Shown: one piece after another, positions 1 to 5,811 of the stretch
How positions within the stretch are numbered: the stretch's first letter is position 1
Layout: each line of letters begins with the position of its first letter
NCBI GenBank assembly: GCA_002336845.1
Contig: DDEX01000018.1
Span: 1-5,811 of the forward strand
Reading direction: 5' to 3'
DNA length: 5,811 nt
Source of the DNA: Rhodobacteraceae bacterium UBA1943
GTDB taxonomy: Bacteria; Pseudomonadota; Alphaproteobacteria; Rhodobacterales; Rhodobacteraceae
The notes under the pieces: generated by a model
What the model was told of the DNA's origin: nothing
What the model saw: only the letters and a program-made list of their open reading frames with translations
The model's database searches: none
Translations under genes and position numbers: made by a program

Positions 1-1
1 G

Positions 2-2953
2 TCGATGGGCCGCGAGGAAGACCCCTCTTTCACCATCAAGACCATGATCGTCAGCGCCGCCCTGCCCGGTGCCACGGCTGAAGAGACGGTGACGCAGGTT
101 ACCGACCGGATCGAAAAGAAGTTGCAGGATCTGGACAACCTGAAGGAAACCCGCTCTGTCACCGGGCCGGGCCAGGCGGTGGTTTATGTCGAATTGCGCG
201 CCGATACCCCTGCGGCGGATGTGCCGGTGACCTGGACGCGGGTGCGCCAGTTGATGTCGGATATCCGTGGCGATTTTCCCAAGGAATTCGCGGGTTTTTC
301 CTTTGCCGACGACTTCGGCGATGTCTATGGCAACATCTATGCCTTCACCTATGACGGCTTTTCCCCGCGCGAGGTGAAAGACCGGGTGGAAGACGTGCGC
401 GCCGCCGTGCTGCAACTGCCCGACGCGGGCAAGGTCGATCTGATCGGCACCCGCGATCAGGTGGTGCATCTGGAGTTTTCCAGCCGCAAGCTGGCCGCGC
501 TTGGACTGGACCGCGAGACGGTTCTTAACACCCTTGCCGGCGAGAACGCCATTACCCCCTCGGGCACGATCCAGACGGGAGGCGAGCAGGTGCTGGTCCG
601 GGTGACCGGCCAGTTCACCTCACCCGAGGCGCTGGCCAATACCACGCTGCGGGTGGGCGATGTATTCTTCGCCCTATCAGATGTGGCCGATGTGATCCCC
701 GGCTATGCCGACCCGCCCAGCTCGCTGATCCGGTTCGACGGCAAGCCCGCGGTCGGGCTGATCGTGGGAATGCGCAAGGGCGGCAACATCGTCAGCTTTG
801 GCGAAGAACTCGACACGCTGATGACCAAGGTCGAGGCCGGGCTGCCCGTGGGGATAGAACTGCACAAGGTGGCCGATCAGCCGCATGTGGTGGAGGAATC
901 GGTCAACCATTTCATCCGCGCGCTGGTCGAGGCGGTGGTGATCGTGCTGGCGGTCAGCTTCATCTCGCTGGGCTGGCGGGCAGGTCTGGTGGTGACGATG
1001 GCCATTCCGCTGGTGCTGGCAATGACCTTCGTGGTGCTGGACCAGATGGGGATTACCCTGCAACGCATCTCGCTGGGGGCGCTGATCATCGCGCTGGGGC
1101 TTTTGGTCGATGACGCGATGATCGCGATTGAAACCATGATCAGCCGGATGGAACTGGGCGACAGCCGCGAAAAATCGGCCAGCTATGCCTGGACCTCGAT
1201 CGCCTTTCCCATGCTGTCGGGCACGCTGGTCACGGTGGCGGGCTTCATCCCCATCGGGCTGAACAGCTCGGCGGCGGGCGAATACACCCGGTCGCTGTTC
1301 TATGTCATCGCGATTTCCCTGGTGCTTAGCTGGGTTGTGGCGGTGCTGTTCGCGCCCATTCTGGGCACCACCTTCCTGCCGCGAGATCTGCATCATCATG
1401 CCAACGGGCCGGGCCGGTTGCGGCGCGGCTTTCGCCGGGTGCTGCTGTGGGCGATGCGGGCGAAATGGCTGACCATCGCGGTGACGGTGGCGGTCTTTGC
1501 GCTGTCGGTCTTCGGGATGCGTTATGTCGAACAGCAGTTCTTCCCGACGTCGGACCGGCCAGAGATCATCGTCGATGTCACCGCCCGCCAGAACGCCAGC
1601 TTTGCCGCCACCGATGAGGCGATGGTCAAGCTTGAGGCCTGGCTGGCCACGAAGGAAGAGGCGACCTTCTGGACGACCTATGTCGGCCGGGGTGCACCCC
1701 GCTTCATCCTGGCGCTGGATGTGCCGACACCGGGGCCGAACATGGGACAGATCGTCATCATGACCCCCGATCTGGCGGCACGCGACAAGCTGAAGGCCGA
1801 AATCCGCGAGTTCGGCAAGACGCTGACCGGAATCGAGGTTTACCCCAAATACATCGAACTGGGGCCGCCCGTGGGCAAGCCGGTGCAATACCGCCTTTCG
1901 GGCCCCGACACCCAGACGCTGCGCGACCGCGCGCGGGATCTGGCCGCGCTTCTGGCGACCGATCCGCGGCTGACCAATATTGCGCTCGACTGGAACGAAC
2001 CGGCCCGCGTGGTGCGCGTGGCGGTGGATGGCAGCCGGTTGCGGCAACTGGGCCTGACGCAAAGCGACGTGGCCAAGGCCCTGTATTCGCTGCATGAAGG
2101 CGTTGCCGTGACCGAGCTGCGTGACGGCAAGACCCTGATAGATGTGATCGCGCGCGGGAACGAGGCAGACCGCTCGACGCTGGCCGCACTGGCCAACCTG
2201 CAATTGGGCAATGCCGAGGGGCAACCGGTGCCGCTGTCGTCCTTTGCGCGGCTGGAATGGGTGACGGAACAGCCGGTGATCTACATGCGCAACCGGGTGC
2301 CGACCGTAACGGTCAAGGCGGCGGTGGCCACCAAGGACCAGCCCGCCACCATCGTCACAGCCCTTGCGCCCAAGATTGACGCGATGGCCGCCGCCCTGCC
2401 CGCGGGCTATGGCTTGCAGACAGCGGGCACCGTCCTGTCCAGTGGCGAAAGCCAGGGGCCGATTGCCGCTGTCGTGCCGGTGATGCTGCTGATCCTTGTC
2501 ACGCTGGTCATGATCCAGATGCAAAGTTTCCGGCTGGCCTTCATCGTACTGACGGTGGCACCGCTGGGGCTGATCGGGGTGGTTGCGGCGCTGCTTCCTT
2601 CGGGCGCGCCGATGGGCTTCGTCGCCATTCTGGGCGTGCTCGCGCTGGTCGGGATCCTGATCCGCAACTCGATCATCCTTGTGCAGGAAATCGAAGACCT
2701 GATCCGGCATGGCAAGACCCGCTGGCAGGCGGTGTTCGAGGCGTCGGACAGCCGTGCAAGGCCGATCCTGCTGACAGCCGCGGCGGCCTCGCTGGCCCTG
2801 ATTCCGATTTCGCGGCAGGTGTTCTGGGGACCGATGGCCTATGCGATGATGGGGGGCATCATCGCCGGCACGCTGATCACCCTGCTGTTCGCGCCCGCGC
2901 TTTACTGTGCCGTCTTCGGCCTGCGGGCACCGCGTGAGGAACCGGCACCATGA
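2..2953 (+). CDS. RND-family (HAE1/AcrB-like) efflux permease subunit, 5'-partial
   Basis: Inner-membrane proton-driven RND exporter, expected to work as a trimer with a periplasmic adaptor and an outer-membrane channel. The frame is open from the window edge. The first ATG (base 5) is internal, because GREEDPSF is a conserved motif just after TM1 in this family. Numbering from that Met, the visible part is 982 residues. The proton-relay Asp pair is D369/D370 in GLLVDDAMIAIE (AcrB D407/D408), so about 38 residues including TM1 lie upstream. Predicted membrane segments are near 305-323, 326-346, 358-380, 401-420, 431-455, 488-507, 820-839, 844-863, 870-892, 920-940 and 944-970, with two large periplasmic loops at 1-300 and 508-818. 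R887 (LIRNSIIL) sits where AcrB has K940, and R919 (RARPILLT) matches AcrB R971. FFPTSDRPE after TM7 recalls the TriC/MexK-like clade (from memory). Substrate cannot be told from sequence; a multidrug or biocide role is inferred. The stop overlaps the TetR start. Confidence 0.95.
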   Translation, partial: SMGREEDPSFTIKTMIVSAALPGATAEETVTQVTDRIEKKLQDLDNLKETRSVTGPGQAVVYVELRADTPAADVPVTWTRVRQLMSDIRGDFPKEFAGFSFADDFGDVYGNIYAFTYDGFSPREVKDRVEDVRAAVLQLPDAGKVDLIGTRDQVVHLEFSSRKLAALGLDRETVLNTLAGENAITPSGTIQTGGEQVLVRVTGQFTSPEALANTTLRVGDVFFALSDVADVIPGYADPPSSLIRFDGKPAVGLIVGMRKGGNIVSFGEELDTLMTKVEAGLPVGIELHKVADQPHVVEESVNHFIRALVEAVVIVLAVSFISLGWRAGLVVTMAIPLVLAMTFVVLDQMGITLQRISLGALIIALGLLVDDAMIAIETMISRMELGDSREKSASYAWTSIAFPMLSGTLVTVAGFIPIGLNSSAAGEYTRSLFYVIAISLVLSWVVAVLFAPILGTTFLPRDLHHHANGPGRLRRGFRRVLLWAMRAKWLTIAVTVAVFALSVFGMRYVEQQFFPTSDRPEIIVDVTARQNASFAATDEAMVKLEAWLATKEEATFWTTYVGRGAPRFILALDVPTPGPNMGQIVIMTPDLAARDKLKAEIREFGKTLTGIEVYPKYIELGPPVGKPVQYRLSGPDTQTLRDRARDLAALLATDPRLTNIALDWNEPARVVRVAVDGSRLRQLGLTQSDVAKALYSLHEGVAVTELRDGKTLIDVIARGNEADRSTLAALANLQLGNAEGQPVPLSSFARLEWVTEQPVIYMRNRVPTVTVKAAVATKDQPATIVTALAPKIDAMAAALPAGYGLQTAGTVLSSGESQGPIAAVVPVMLLILVTLVMIQMQSFRLAFIVLTVAPLGLIGVVAALLPSGAPMGFVAILGVLALVGILIRNSIILVQEIEDLIRHGKTRWQAVFEASDSRARPILLTAAAASLALIPISRQVFWGPMAYAMMGGIIAGTLITLLFAPALYCAVFGLRAPREEPAP
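2936..2940 (+). promoter_or_regulatory. Ribosome binding site of the TetR gene
   Basis: GAGGA lies 9 nt before the ATG at 2950, inside the last codons of the pump gene. It supports 2950 as the TetR start rather than the in-frame ATG at 2998, and suggests both independent initiation and coupling to termination of the pump. Confidence 0.6.
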
Positions 2954-3636
2954 GCGTGGATCACCGCAGCCGCAACGCCCGTATCCGTCGAGAGCGGATG
3001 CGCGCGCGGTTGATCGAGGCGGCGCTGTTCGTCTCGGCCGAACACGGGCCAGACGGGGCAAGCATTGACGAAGTGGCAGGGGCGGCTGGCGTATCGCGCG
3101 GCAGTTTCTACAATTATTTCTTTACCTTGCCAGAGCTTCTTCAAGCCTCCAGCCACGAGTTGGGCGTTGAACTGATCGAGCTGGTTCTGGCAGAAATCGC
3201 ACCGGTGACCGACCCCGCCGAGCGGCTGGCACGCGGATTTCTGCTGCTGATCGACGCGGGCCGGAAATATCCGCTGGTGGCACGGTTTGCGGCGCGGATG
3301 GCGGCGGTTGCGCTGGCGCCGGGCAGCGTGGCCCATGCCGTGCTGCCGCCCCTGTTGCAAGCCGGGATGGATGCGGGCCGTTTCGTGGCAATGCCGCTGC
3401 CCGAAGCCTGCGACCTGACGGGCGCGCCCGTGCTGGCAAGCCTGGCCCGGCTGGCCTTGGGAGAGGCTGTTGACAGCCGCATCGTCGTGCAGGGCGTCCT
3501 GCGCGTTCTGGGCCTGCCGGAGCCCGAGGCCGAAGCCCTGGCCAGTCTGCGCGTGACCTTGCCGCCGGTGGCGGACGACCGCCTTCTGGCGCGCACCGAA
3601 CTTGTGCGGCAGAGCCGCGAAGAAGGTTGCGCCTAG
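2950..3636 (+). CDS. TetR/AcrR-family transcriptional regulator
   Basis: A 228-residue DNA-binding protein, probably a ligand-responsive repressor of the efflux operon. The N-terminal TetR domain is clear: a basic, Arg-rich leader (residues 7-20), helix 1 around RLIEAALFVSAEHG, then the helix-turn-helix at about 38-57 (SIDEVAGAAGVSRGSFYNYF), with the usual G-S-F-Y-N-Y-F recognition helix. Residues about 65-200 are an Ala/Leu-rich helical ligand and dimer domain not recognisable in detail. The ATG overlaps the pump stop as ATGA, and GAGGA lies 9 nt upstream. Being co-directional and downstream of the pump is less common than the divergent acrR/acrAB layout. It implies that the regulator is made from the operon it would control, giving autoregulation (inference). 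The C terminus ends RQSREEGCA, and its TAG stop lies within the CTAG shared with the converging Lrp-type gene. No promoter of its own is apparent. Confidence 0.93.
   Translation: MSVDHRSRNARIRRERMRARLIEAALFVSAEHGPDGASIDEVAGAAGVSRGSFYNYFFTLPELLQASSHELGVELIELVLAEIAPVTDPAERLARGFLLLIDAGRKYPLVARFAARMAAVALAPGSVAHAVLPPLLQAGMDAGRFVAMPLPEACDLTGAPVLASLARLALGEAVDSRIVVQGVLRVLGLPEPEAEALASLRVTLPPVADDRLLARTELVRQSREEGCA
3633..3636. other. Shared CTAG stop of two convergent genes
   Basis: The palindrome CTAG supplies TAG at 3634-3636 for the + strand TetR gene and TAG (complement of 3633-3635) for the - strand Lrp-type gene. The coding regions overlap by 4 bp, there is no intergenic space, and I see no hairpin with a T-run on either side. 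A 4-bp stem (ACCG/CGGT at 3637-3650) is too weak to call a terminator. Confidence 0.9.
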
Positions 3637-4094
3637 ACCGGCAGAACGGTGGTCGCCTTGATCTCTTCCATGCTGAGAAGGGCGGTCACGTTATAGATTT
3701 TCACCTCGGAAATCAGCGCCTGATAAAACGTGTCATAGGCCCGGGCATTCTTGACGCGCACCTTCAGGATATAGTCGATGTCACCGGCAAGGCGATGCGC
3801 CTCCAGCACCTCGGGCCGTTCGCGCAGGGTTTTCAGGAACTTGCGCTGCCAGTCGGCCTCATGCTCGCTGGTGCGGATCAGCACAAAGAAACACGCCTCA
3901 AGCCCCAGACTTTCGGCATCAAGAATGGCGGTCTGCCGGGTGATGACGCCCTGTTCCTTCATGCGCCGGATACGGTTCCAGACCGGGGTCTTGGAACTGC
4001 CGACCTTGCGGGCGATTTCGTCCAGCGATTGCTCGGCATCGGCCTGAAGCTCGACAAGGATTTTCCGGTCAAGATCGTCCAGTTGGGCCGCCAT
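3633..4094 (-). CDS. Lrp/AsnC-family transcriptional regulator
   Basis: A 153-residue protein of typical length for the feast/famine regulator family, which binds DNA as dimers or octamers and senses amino acids or related small molecules. It starts MAAQLDDLDRKIL, the usual AsnC-type opening. The winged helix-turn-helix spans about residues 5-51, with SLDEIARKVG, then a turn, then SSKTPVWNRIRRMKEQGVI as recognition helix and wing. The C-terminal RAM/effector domain is about 65-145 and includes LAGDIDYILKV (102-112), matching the conserved G-D-x-D-Y segment. On the - strand AAGGGG (complement of 4105-4110) lies 10 nt before the ATG and is a fair ribosome binding site. The gene is divergent from the siroheme/sulfite operon, so regulation of that operon and of itself from the shared 135-bp region is the obvious hypothesis. 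The effector (for example a sulfur amino acid) is inference only. It converges with TetR, sharing CTAG as stop. Confidence 0.93.
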   Translation of the reverse strand: MAAQLDDLDRKILVELQADAEQSLDEIARKVGSSKTPVWNRIRRMKEQGVITRQTAILDAESLGLEACFFVLIRTSEHEADWQRKFLKTLRERPEVLEAHRLAGDIDYILKVRVKNARAYDTFYQALISEVKIYNVTALLSMEEIKATTVLPV

Positions 4095-4115
4095 TCGCCT
4101 TGATCCCCTTTTGGT

Positions 4116-4128
4116 GGAACTATGTTCC
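4116..4128. promoter_or_regulatory. Perfect dyad, candidate operator
   Basis: GGAAC-TAT-GTTCC is a perfect 5-bp inverted repeat with a 3-bp spacer, 21 bp upstream of the Lrp-type start codon. Size and symmetry suit a dimeric regulator such as an Lrp/AsnC protein. It overlaps the weak CATAGT -10-like element on the - strand, so occupancy could autorepress the regulator. A related imperfect copy lies about 29.5 bp away, centre to centre. Confidence 0.35.
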
Positions 4129-4144
4129 CTTGCGCCGCAGTATC

Positions 4145-4158
4145 AGAACGAATGTCCT
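4145..4158. promoter_or_regulatory. Imperfect dyad related to the 4116-4128 site
   Basis: AGAAC-GAAT-GTCCT is an inverted repeat with one mismatched pair. It resembles the first dyad in order (GAAC, then ATGT, then a C/T-rich end). Its centre is about 29.5 bp from that of the first, close to three helical turns. Two spaced copies are what a multi-dimer Lrp-type protein often uses, but the motif is short and could be chance. Confidence 0.25.
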
Positions 4159-4229
4159 TATCTGCAAGGGCGTCTGGCCGGAATACGGGAAAATATCCTA
4201 TATTGGGGCAGGAAATCCGCGAGTCCCCC

Positions 4230-5003
4230 ATGCCAGACCTGCCCACCCTCGCCCAAGCGACCACTGCCGTCACCTTCGTGGGTGCCGGGCCGGGCTCTGC
4301 TGGCCATCTGACGCTGGCCGCGTTTCAGGCGCTGACCGGGGCCGATGTGGTCATCCATGACCGGCTGGTCGGCGATGAGGTTCTGGCCCTGATCCCCGCC
4401 CATGTGGTGCGGATCAACGTCGGCAAAGAGGGTTTTGGCCCCTCGGTCACGCAATCCGACATCAACGCTCTGCTGGTGGCGCAAGCACAGACCGGTCGCC
4501 GCATCGTGCGGCTGAAGGGCGGCGATTGCGGCATCTTCGGCCGTCTGGACGAGGAGATCGATGCACTGGAGGCTGCGGGCCTGACCTTCACCATCCTGCC
4601 CGGCCTGACCGCCGCCACCGTCGCCGCCGCCAACATCGGCCAAAGCCTGACCCGGCGGGGCCGCAACACCGGCTTTCGCATTGTCACCGGCCATGACATG
4701 GACGGCTTTGCCGAACATGAATGGCGCAGCATGGCAACCGAAGGCGAAGTTGCCGCCATCTATATGGGCAAGAAATCTGCCCGTTTCATTCAGGGCCGCC
4801 TGATGATGCACGGCGCCGACCCGGCCACCCCCGCCACCGTGGTGGAAAATGTCAGCCGCCCCGACCAGCGCATCCATTCCGCGACCCTTGCCACGCTGGC
4901 AACCGTCGCACAGGCCCTTGAAGGCCCCGCCGTCATCCTTTACGGCCTCGCCCCCCGGCAGGCCGCAACCGCCGCCAAGACCCTGAAGGAGGCCCAGGCA
5001 TGA
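4230..5003 (+). CDS. cobA: Uroporphyrinogen-III C-methyltransferase (SUMT; siroheme branch)
   Basis: Cytosolic SAM-dependent methylation of uroporphyrinogen III at C2 and C7 to precorrin-2, the precursor of siroheme. Length is 257 residues from the ATG at 4230, normal for a stand-alone SUMT without the CysG oxidase/ferrochelatase domain. The tetrapyrrole methylase fold starts at once: VTFVGAGPGSAGHLTLAA (14-31), VVIHDRLVGDEVLALIP (40-56), VGK (64-66), DINALLVAQAQTGRRIVRLKGGD (77-99), FGRLDEE (103-109), LPGLTAAT (123-130), SLTRRG (139-144), TGHD (153-156), YMG (178-180) and TPATVVENVSRPDQR (210-224). The usual GGDPFVFGRGGEE is GGDCGIFGRLDEE here, and PLTHRG is SLTRRG. An in-frame ATG at 4122 would add 36 residues with no family resemblance and lies within a dyad, so I reject it. 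The ribosome binding site is weak (GAG, 6 nt upstream). The stop overlaps the DUF2849 start as ATGA. Because the reductase follows, the siroheme role is favoured over cobalamin. Confidence 0.92.
   Translation: MPDLPTLAQATTAVTFVGAGPGSAGHLTLAAFQALTGADVVIHDRLVGDEVLALIPAHVVRINVGKEGFGPSVTQSDINALLVAQAQTGRRIVRLKGGDCGIFGRLDEEIDALEAAGLTFTILPGLTAATVAAANIGQSLTRRGRNTGFRIVTGHDMDGFAEHEWRSMATEGEVAAIYMGKKSARFIQGRLMMHGADPATPATVVENVSRPDQRIHSATLATLATVAQALEGPAVILYGLAPRQAATAAKTLKEAQA
4986..4992 (+). promoter_or_regulatory. Strong Shine-Dalgarno for the DUF2849 gene
   Basis: AAGGAGG, a near-ideal anti-16S match, ends 7 nt before the ATG at 5000 and lies inside the end of the SUMT gene. It is far stronger than the site before either neighbour, so DUF2849 is probably translated efficiently on its own as well as by coupling. 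Confidence 0.75.
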
Positions 5004-5305
5004 GCCGCAGCTTCACGCCCAAAGTCGTCACCGCCAACCGCCTGCGCGAAGGCGATGTGGTTTATCTGACCGCCGATGACCGCTGGACCCCGTTTCACCA
5101 CGAGGCCGAGTTGATCGAGGACGAGGCCCATGCGCAACTGCGCCTGCTGCACGCTGCGGCGCAAAAGCTGTATGTGGTCGGCCCCTATCTGGCCGATGCC
5201 AAGGCCGGGCCGAATGGGCCGGAACCGACCCACTTCCGCGAGGAATTCCGCACGCGCGGCCCCTCGAACTACTTTCACGGCAAGCAAGCCGACTACGCGA
5301 GCTAA
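5000..5305 (+). CDS. DUF2849 domain protein of the siroheme/sulfite reductase operon
   Basis: A small 101-residue soluble protein with no signal peptide or membrane segment. I recognise it as the DUF2849 family, which in alphaproteobacteria commonly lies between SUMT and the nitrite/sulfite reductase. Its biochemical function is not known to me. Visible features are an N-terminal strand-rich part (KVVTANRLREGDVVYLTADDRW, about 8-29), an acidic and His-containing middle (FHHEAELIEDEAHA), a VVGPYLADA strand (about 59-67), and a C-terminal THFREEFRTRGPSNYFHG block that looks most conserved in family members I recall. There is no cysteine, so it cannot bind an Fe-S cluster through Cys or act as a thiol sulfur carrier. 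The start overlaps the SUMT stop as ATGA, and its TAA is 3 bp before the reductase start. The context suggests a partner in siroheme delivery, reductase assembly or electron supply, but this is inference. Confidence 0.85.
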   Translation: MSRSFTPKVVTANRLREGDVVYLTADDRWTPFHHEAELIEDEAHAQLRLLHAAAQKLYVVGPYLADAKAGPNGPEPTHFREEFRTRGPSNYFHGKQADYAS

Positions 5306-5308
5306 ACG

Positions 5309-5811
5309 ATGTATTCCTATTCCGACTTCGATGAATCCTTCGTCCGTGCCCGCGTGGCCCAGTTCACCCAGCAGGTGGAACGCCGCCTTGACGGCAGCTT
5401 GACCGAGGATGAGTTCCGCCCCCTGCGCCTGATGAATGGCCTTTATCTGCAACTGCATGCCTACATGCTGCGGATCGCCATTCCCTACGGCACGCTGAAC
5501 CCGCGCCAGATGCGGCAACTCGCCCTGATCGGCGAGCGGTGGGACAAGGGCTATGGCCATTTCACCACCCGCCAGAACATCCAGTTCAACTGGCCCAAGC
5601 TGCCTGACGTGCCCGCGATTCTTACCGCGCTGGCCGATGTGGAAATGCACGCCATCCAGACCAGTGGCAACACCGTGCGCAATGTCACCGCCGACCATTT
5701 CGCCGGGGCTGCGGCGGATGAGGTGGAAGACCCCCGCCCCTATGCCGAGCTGCTGCGCCAGTGGTCCACCGACCACCCGGAATTCCAGTTCCTGCCGCGC
5801 AAGTTCAAGAT
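5309..5811 (+). CDS. cysI: Siroheme/4Fe-4S nitrite/sulfite reductase, N-terminal part (3'-partial)
   Basis: Hemoprotein that reduces sulfite to sulfide (or nitrite to ammonia) with six electrons during assimilation. The first 167 residues are visible, starting MYSYSDFDESFV, and the frame is open at the window end. Residues 38-95 form the first ferredoxin-like NiR/SiR repeat, ending in GHFTTRQNIQFNW. The next segment has TSGNTVRNVT (118-127). Anion and siroheme-contacting residues known from E. coli CysI (R83, R153, K215, K217) appear to match R88, R124, and K165/K167 in LPRKFK. The cluster-binding cysteines lie in the missing C-terminal half. There is no cysteine in the visible part. The start has only a poor ribosome binding site, and translation probably depends on termination of DUF2849 3 bp upstream. 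Sulfite is favoured over nitrite as substrate because such operons usually continue with cysH and DUF934 genes, which are not visible here. Confidence 0.93.
   Translation, partial: MYSYSDFDESFVRARVAQFTQQVERRLDGSLTEDEFRPLRLMNGLYLQLHAYMLRIAIPYGTLNPRQMRQLALIGERWDKGYGHFTTRQNIQFNWPKLPDVPAILTALADVEMHAIQTSGNTVRNVTADHFAGAAADEVEDPRPYAELLRQWSTDHPEFQFLPRKFK

Larger units (their letters stand above)
4095..4229. promoter_or_regulatory. Divergent intergenic control region between the Lrp-type gene and the SUMT operon
   Basis: This 135-bp stretch is the only non-coding region of note and is less GC-rich than its surroundings. It must carry the promoters for both directions. I see no strong sigma-70 pair. 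The best -10-like element for the + strand is TATATT at 4199-4204, without a good -35. For the - strand, CATAGT (complement of 4119-4124) is a weak candidate. Short inverted repeats occur at 4116-4128 (GGAAC-N3-GTTCC, perfect), 4145-4158 (AGAAC-N4-GTCCT, one mismatch), 4188-4198 (GGA-N5-TCC) and 4211-4218 (GGA-N2-TCC). They could be regulator sites; the assignment to the Lrp-type protein is inference. Confidence 0.45.

Noticed and set aside
677..3061. A 794-codon open frame on the - strand opposite the RND gene
   Set aside because: Its product is rich in His, Arg, Gln and Asp with no domain or membrane pattern. The + strand frame is a clear RND permease. Long antisense frames are expected with strong G/C third-position bias.
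3637..3650. Hairpin ACCG-N6-CGGT as a terminator between TetR and the Lrp-type gene
   Set aside because: Only a 4-bp stem, no T-run on either strand, and it lies in the coding sequence of the Lrp-type gene.
4122..4229. N-terminal extension of SUMT from the ATG at 4122
   Set aside because: The 36 added residues do not resemble the family, the ATG lies inside a dyad without a ribosome binding site, and the fold begins right after the ATG at 4230.
4095..4229. Riboswitch (cobalamin or SAM-II) in front of SUMT
   Set aside because: The space is too short for a cobalamin riboswitch, and I see no convincing pseudoknot or conserved core; only short dyads.
4158..4877. A 239-codon - strand open frame opposite SUMT
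   Set aside because: Gly/His/Asp-rich low-information product antisense to a well-conserved enzyme; a composition artefact.
4940..5776. A 278-codon - strand open frame opposite DUF2849 and the reductase
   Set aside because: It covers two recognisable + strand genes, and its product has no recognisable motif; a GC-rich shadow.

Overview
The window is high-GC, densely packed coding DNA with strong third-position G/C bias. The protein sequences and the gene order SUMT – DUF2849 – sulfite/nitrite reductase suggest an alphaproteobacterium of the Rhodobacterales type (Paracoccus/Rhodobacter-like). This placement rests on recall of similar loci, not on a search. I see no mobile element, CRISPR array, tRNA or rRNA. 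The only intergenic stretch of note is about 135 bp.

Left half (1-3636, + strand): an RND-superfamily efflux permease of the HAE1/AcrB type, lacking only about 38 N-terminal residues beyond the window edge. It is followed, with an ATGA stop/start overlap, by a TetR/AcrR-family regulator. This looks like the 3' end of a drug-efflux operon whose repressor is co-transcribed behind the pump. Membrane fusion protein gene(s) would be expected upstream of base 1.

Right half (3633-5811): an Lrp/AsnC-family regulator on the - strand is divergent from a + strand operon. That operon comprises a uroporphyrinogen-III C-methyltransferase (siroheme branch), a DUF2849 protein, and the N-terminal 167 residues of a siroheme/4Fe-4S nitrite/sulfite reductase that runs off the window. 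The genes overlap by 4 bp or are 3 bp apart, so they are probably translationally coupled. SUMT makes the siroheme precursor, the reductase uses siroheme to reduce sulfite (or nitrite), and DUF2849 sits between them with unknown function. The Lrp-type protein is a reasonable candidate regulator. The 135-bp divergent region contains short dyads that could be its operators.

The two halves converge so tightly that the TetR and Lrp genes share one palindromic CTAG as both stop codons, with no room for an intergenic terminator. I found no convincing new biological system. The points worth checking are the uncharacterised DUF2849 protein in the siroheme/sulfite operon, the GGDC variant in SUMT, the operator-like dyads, and the shared CTAG.
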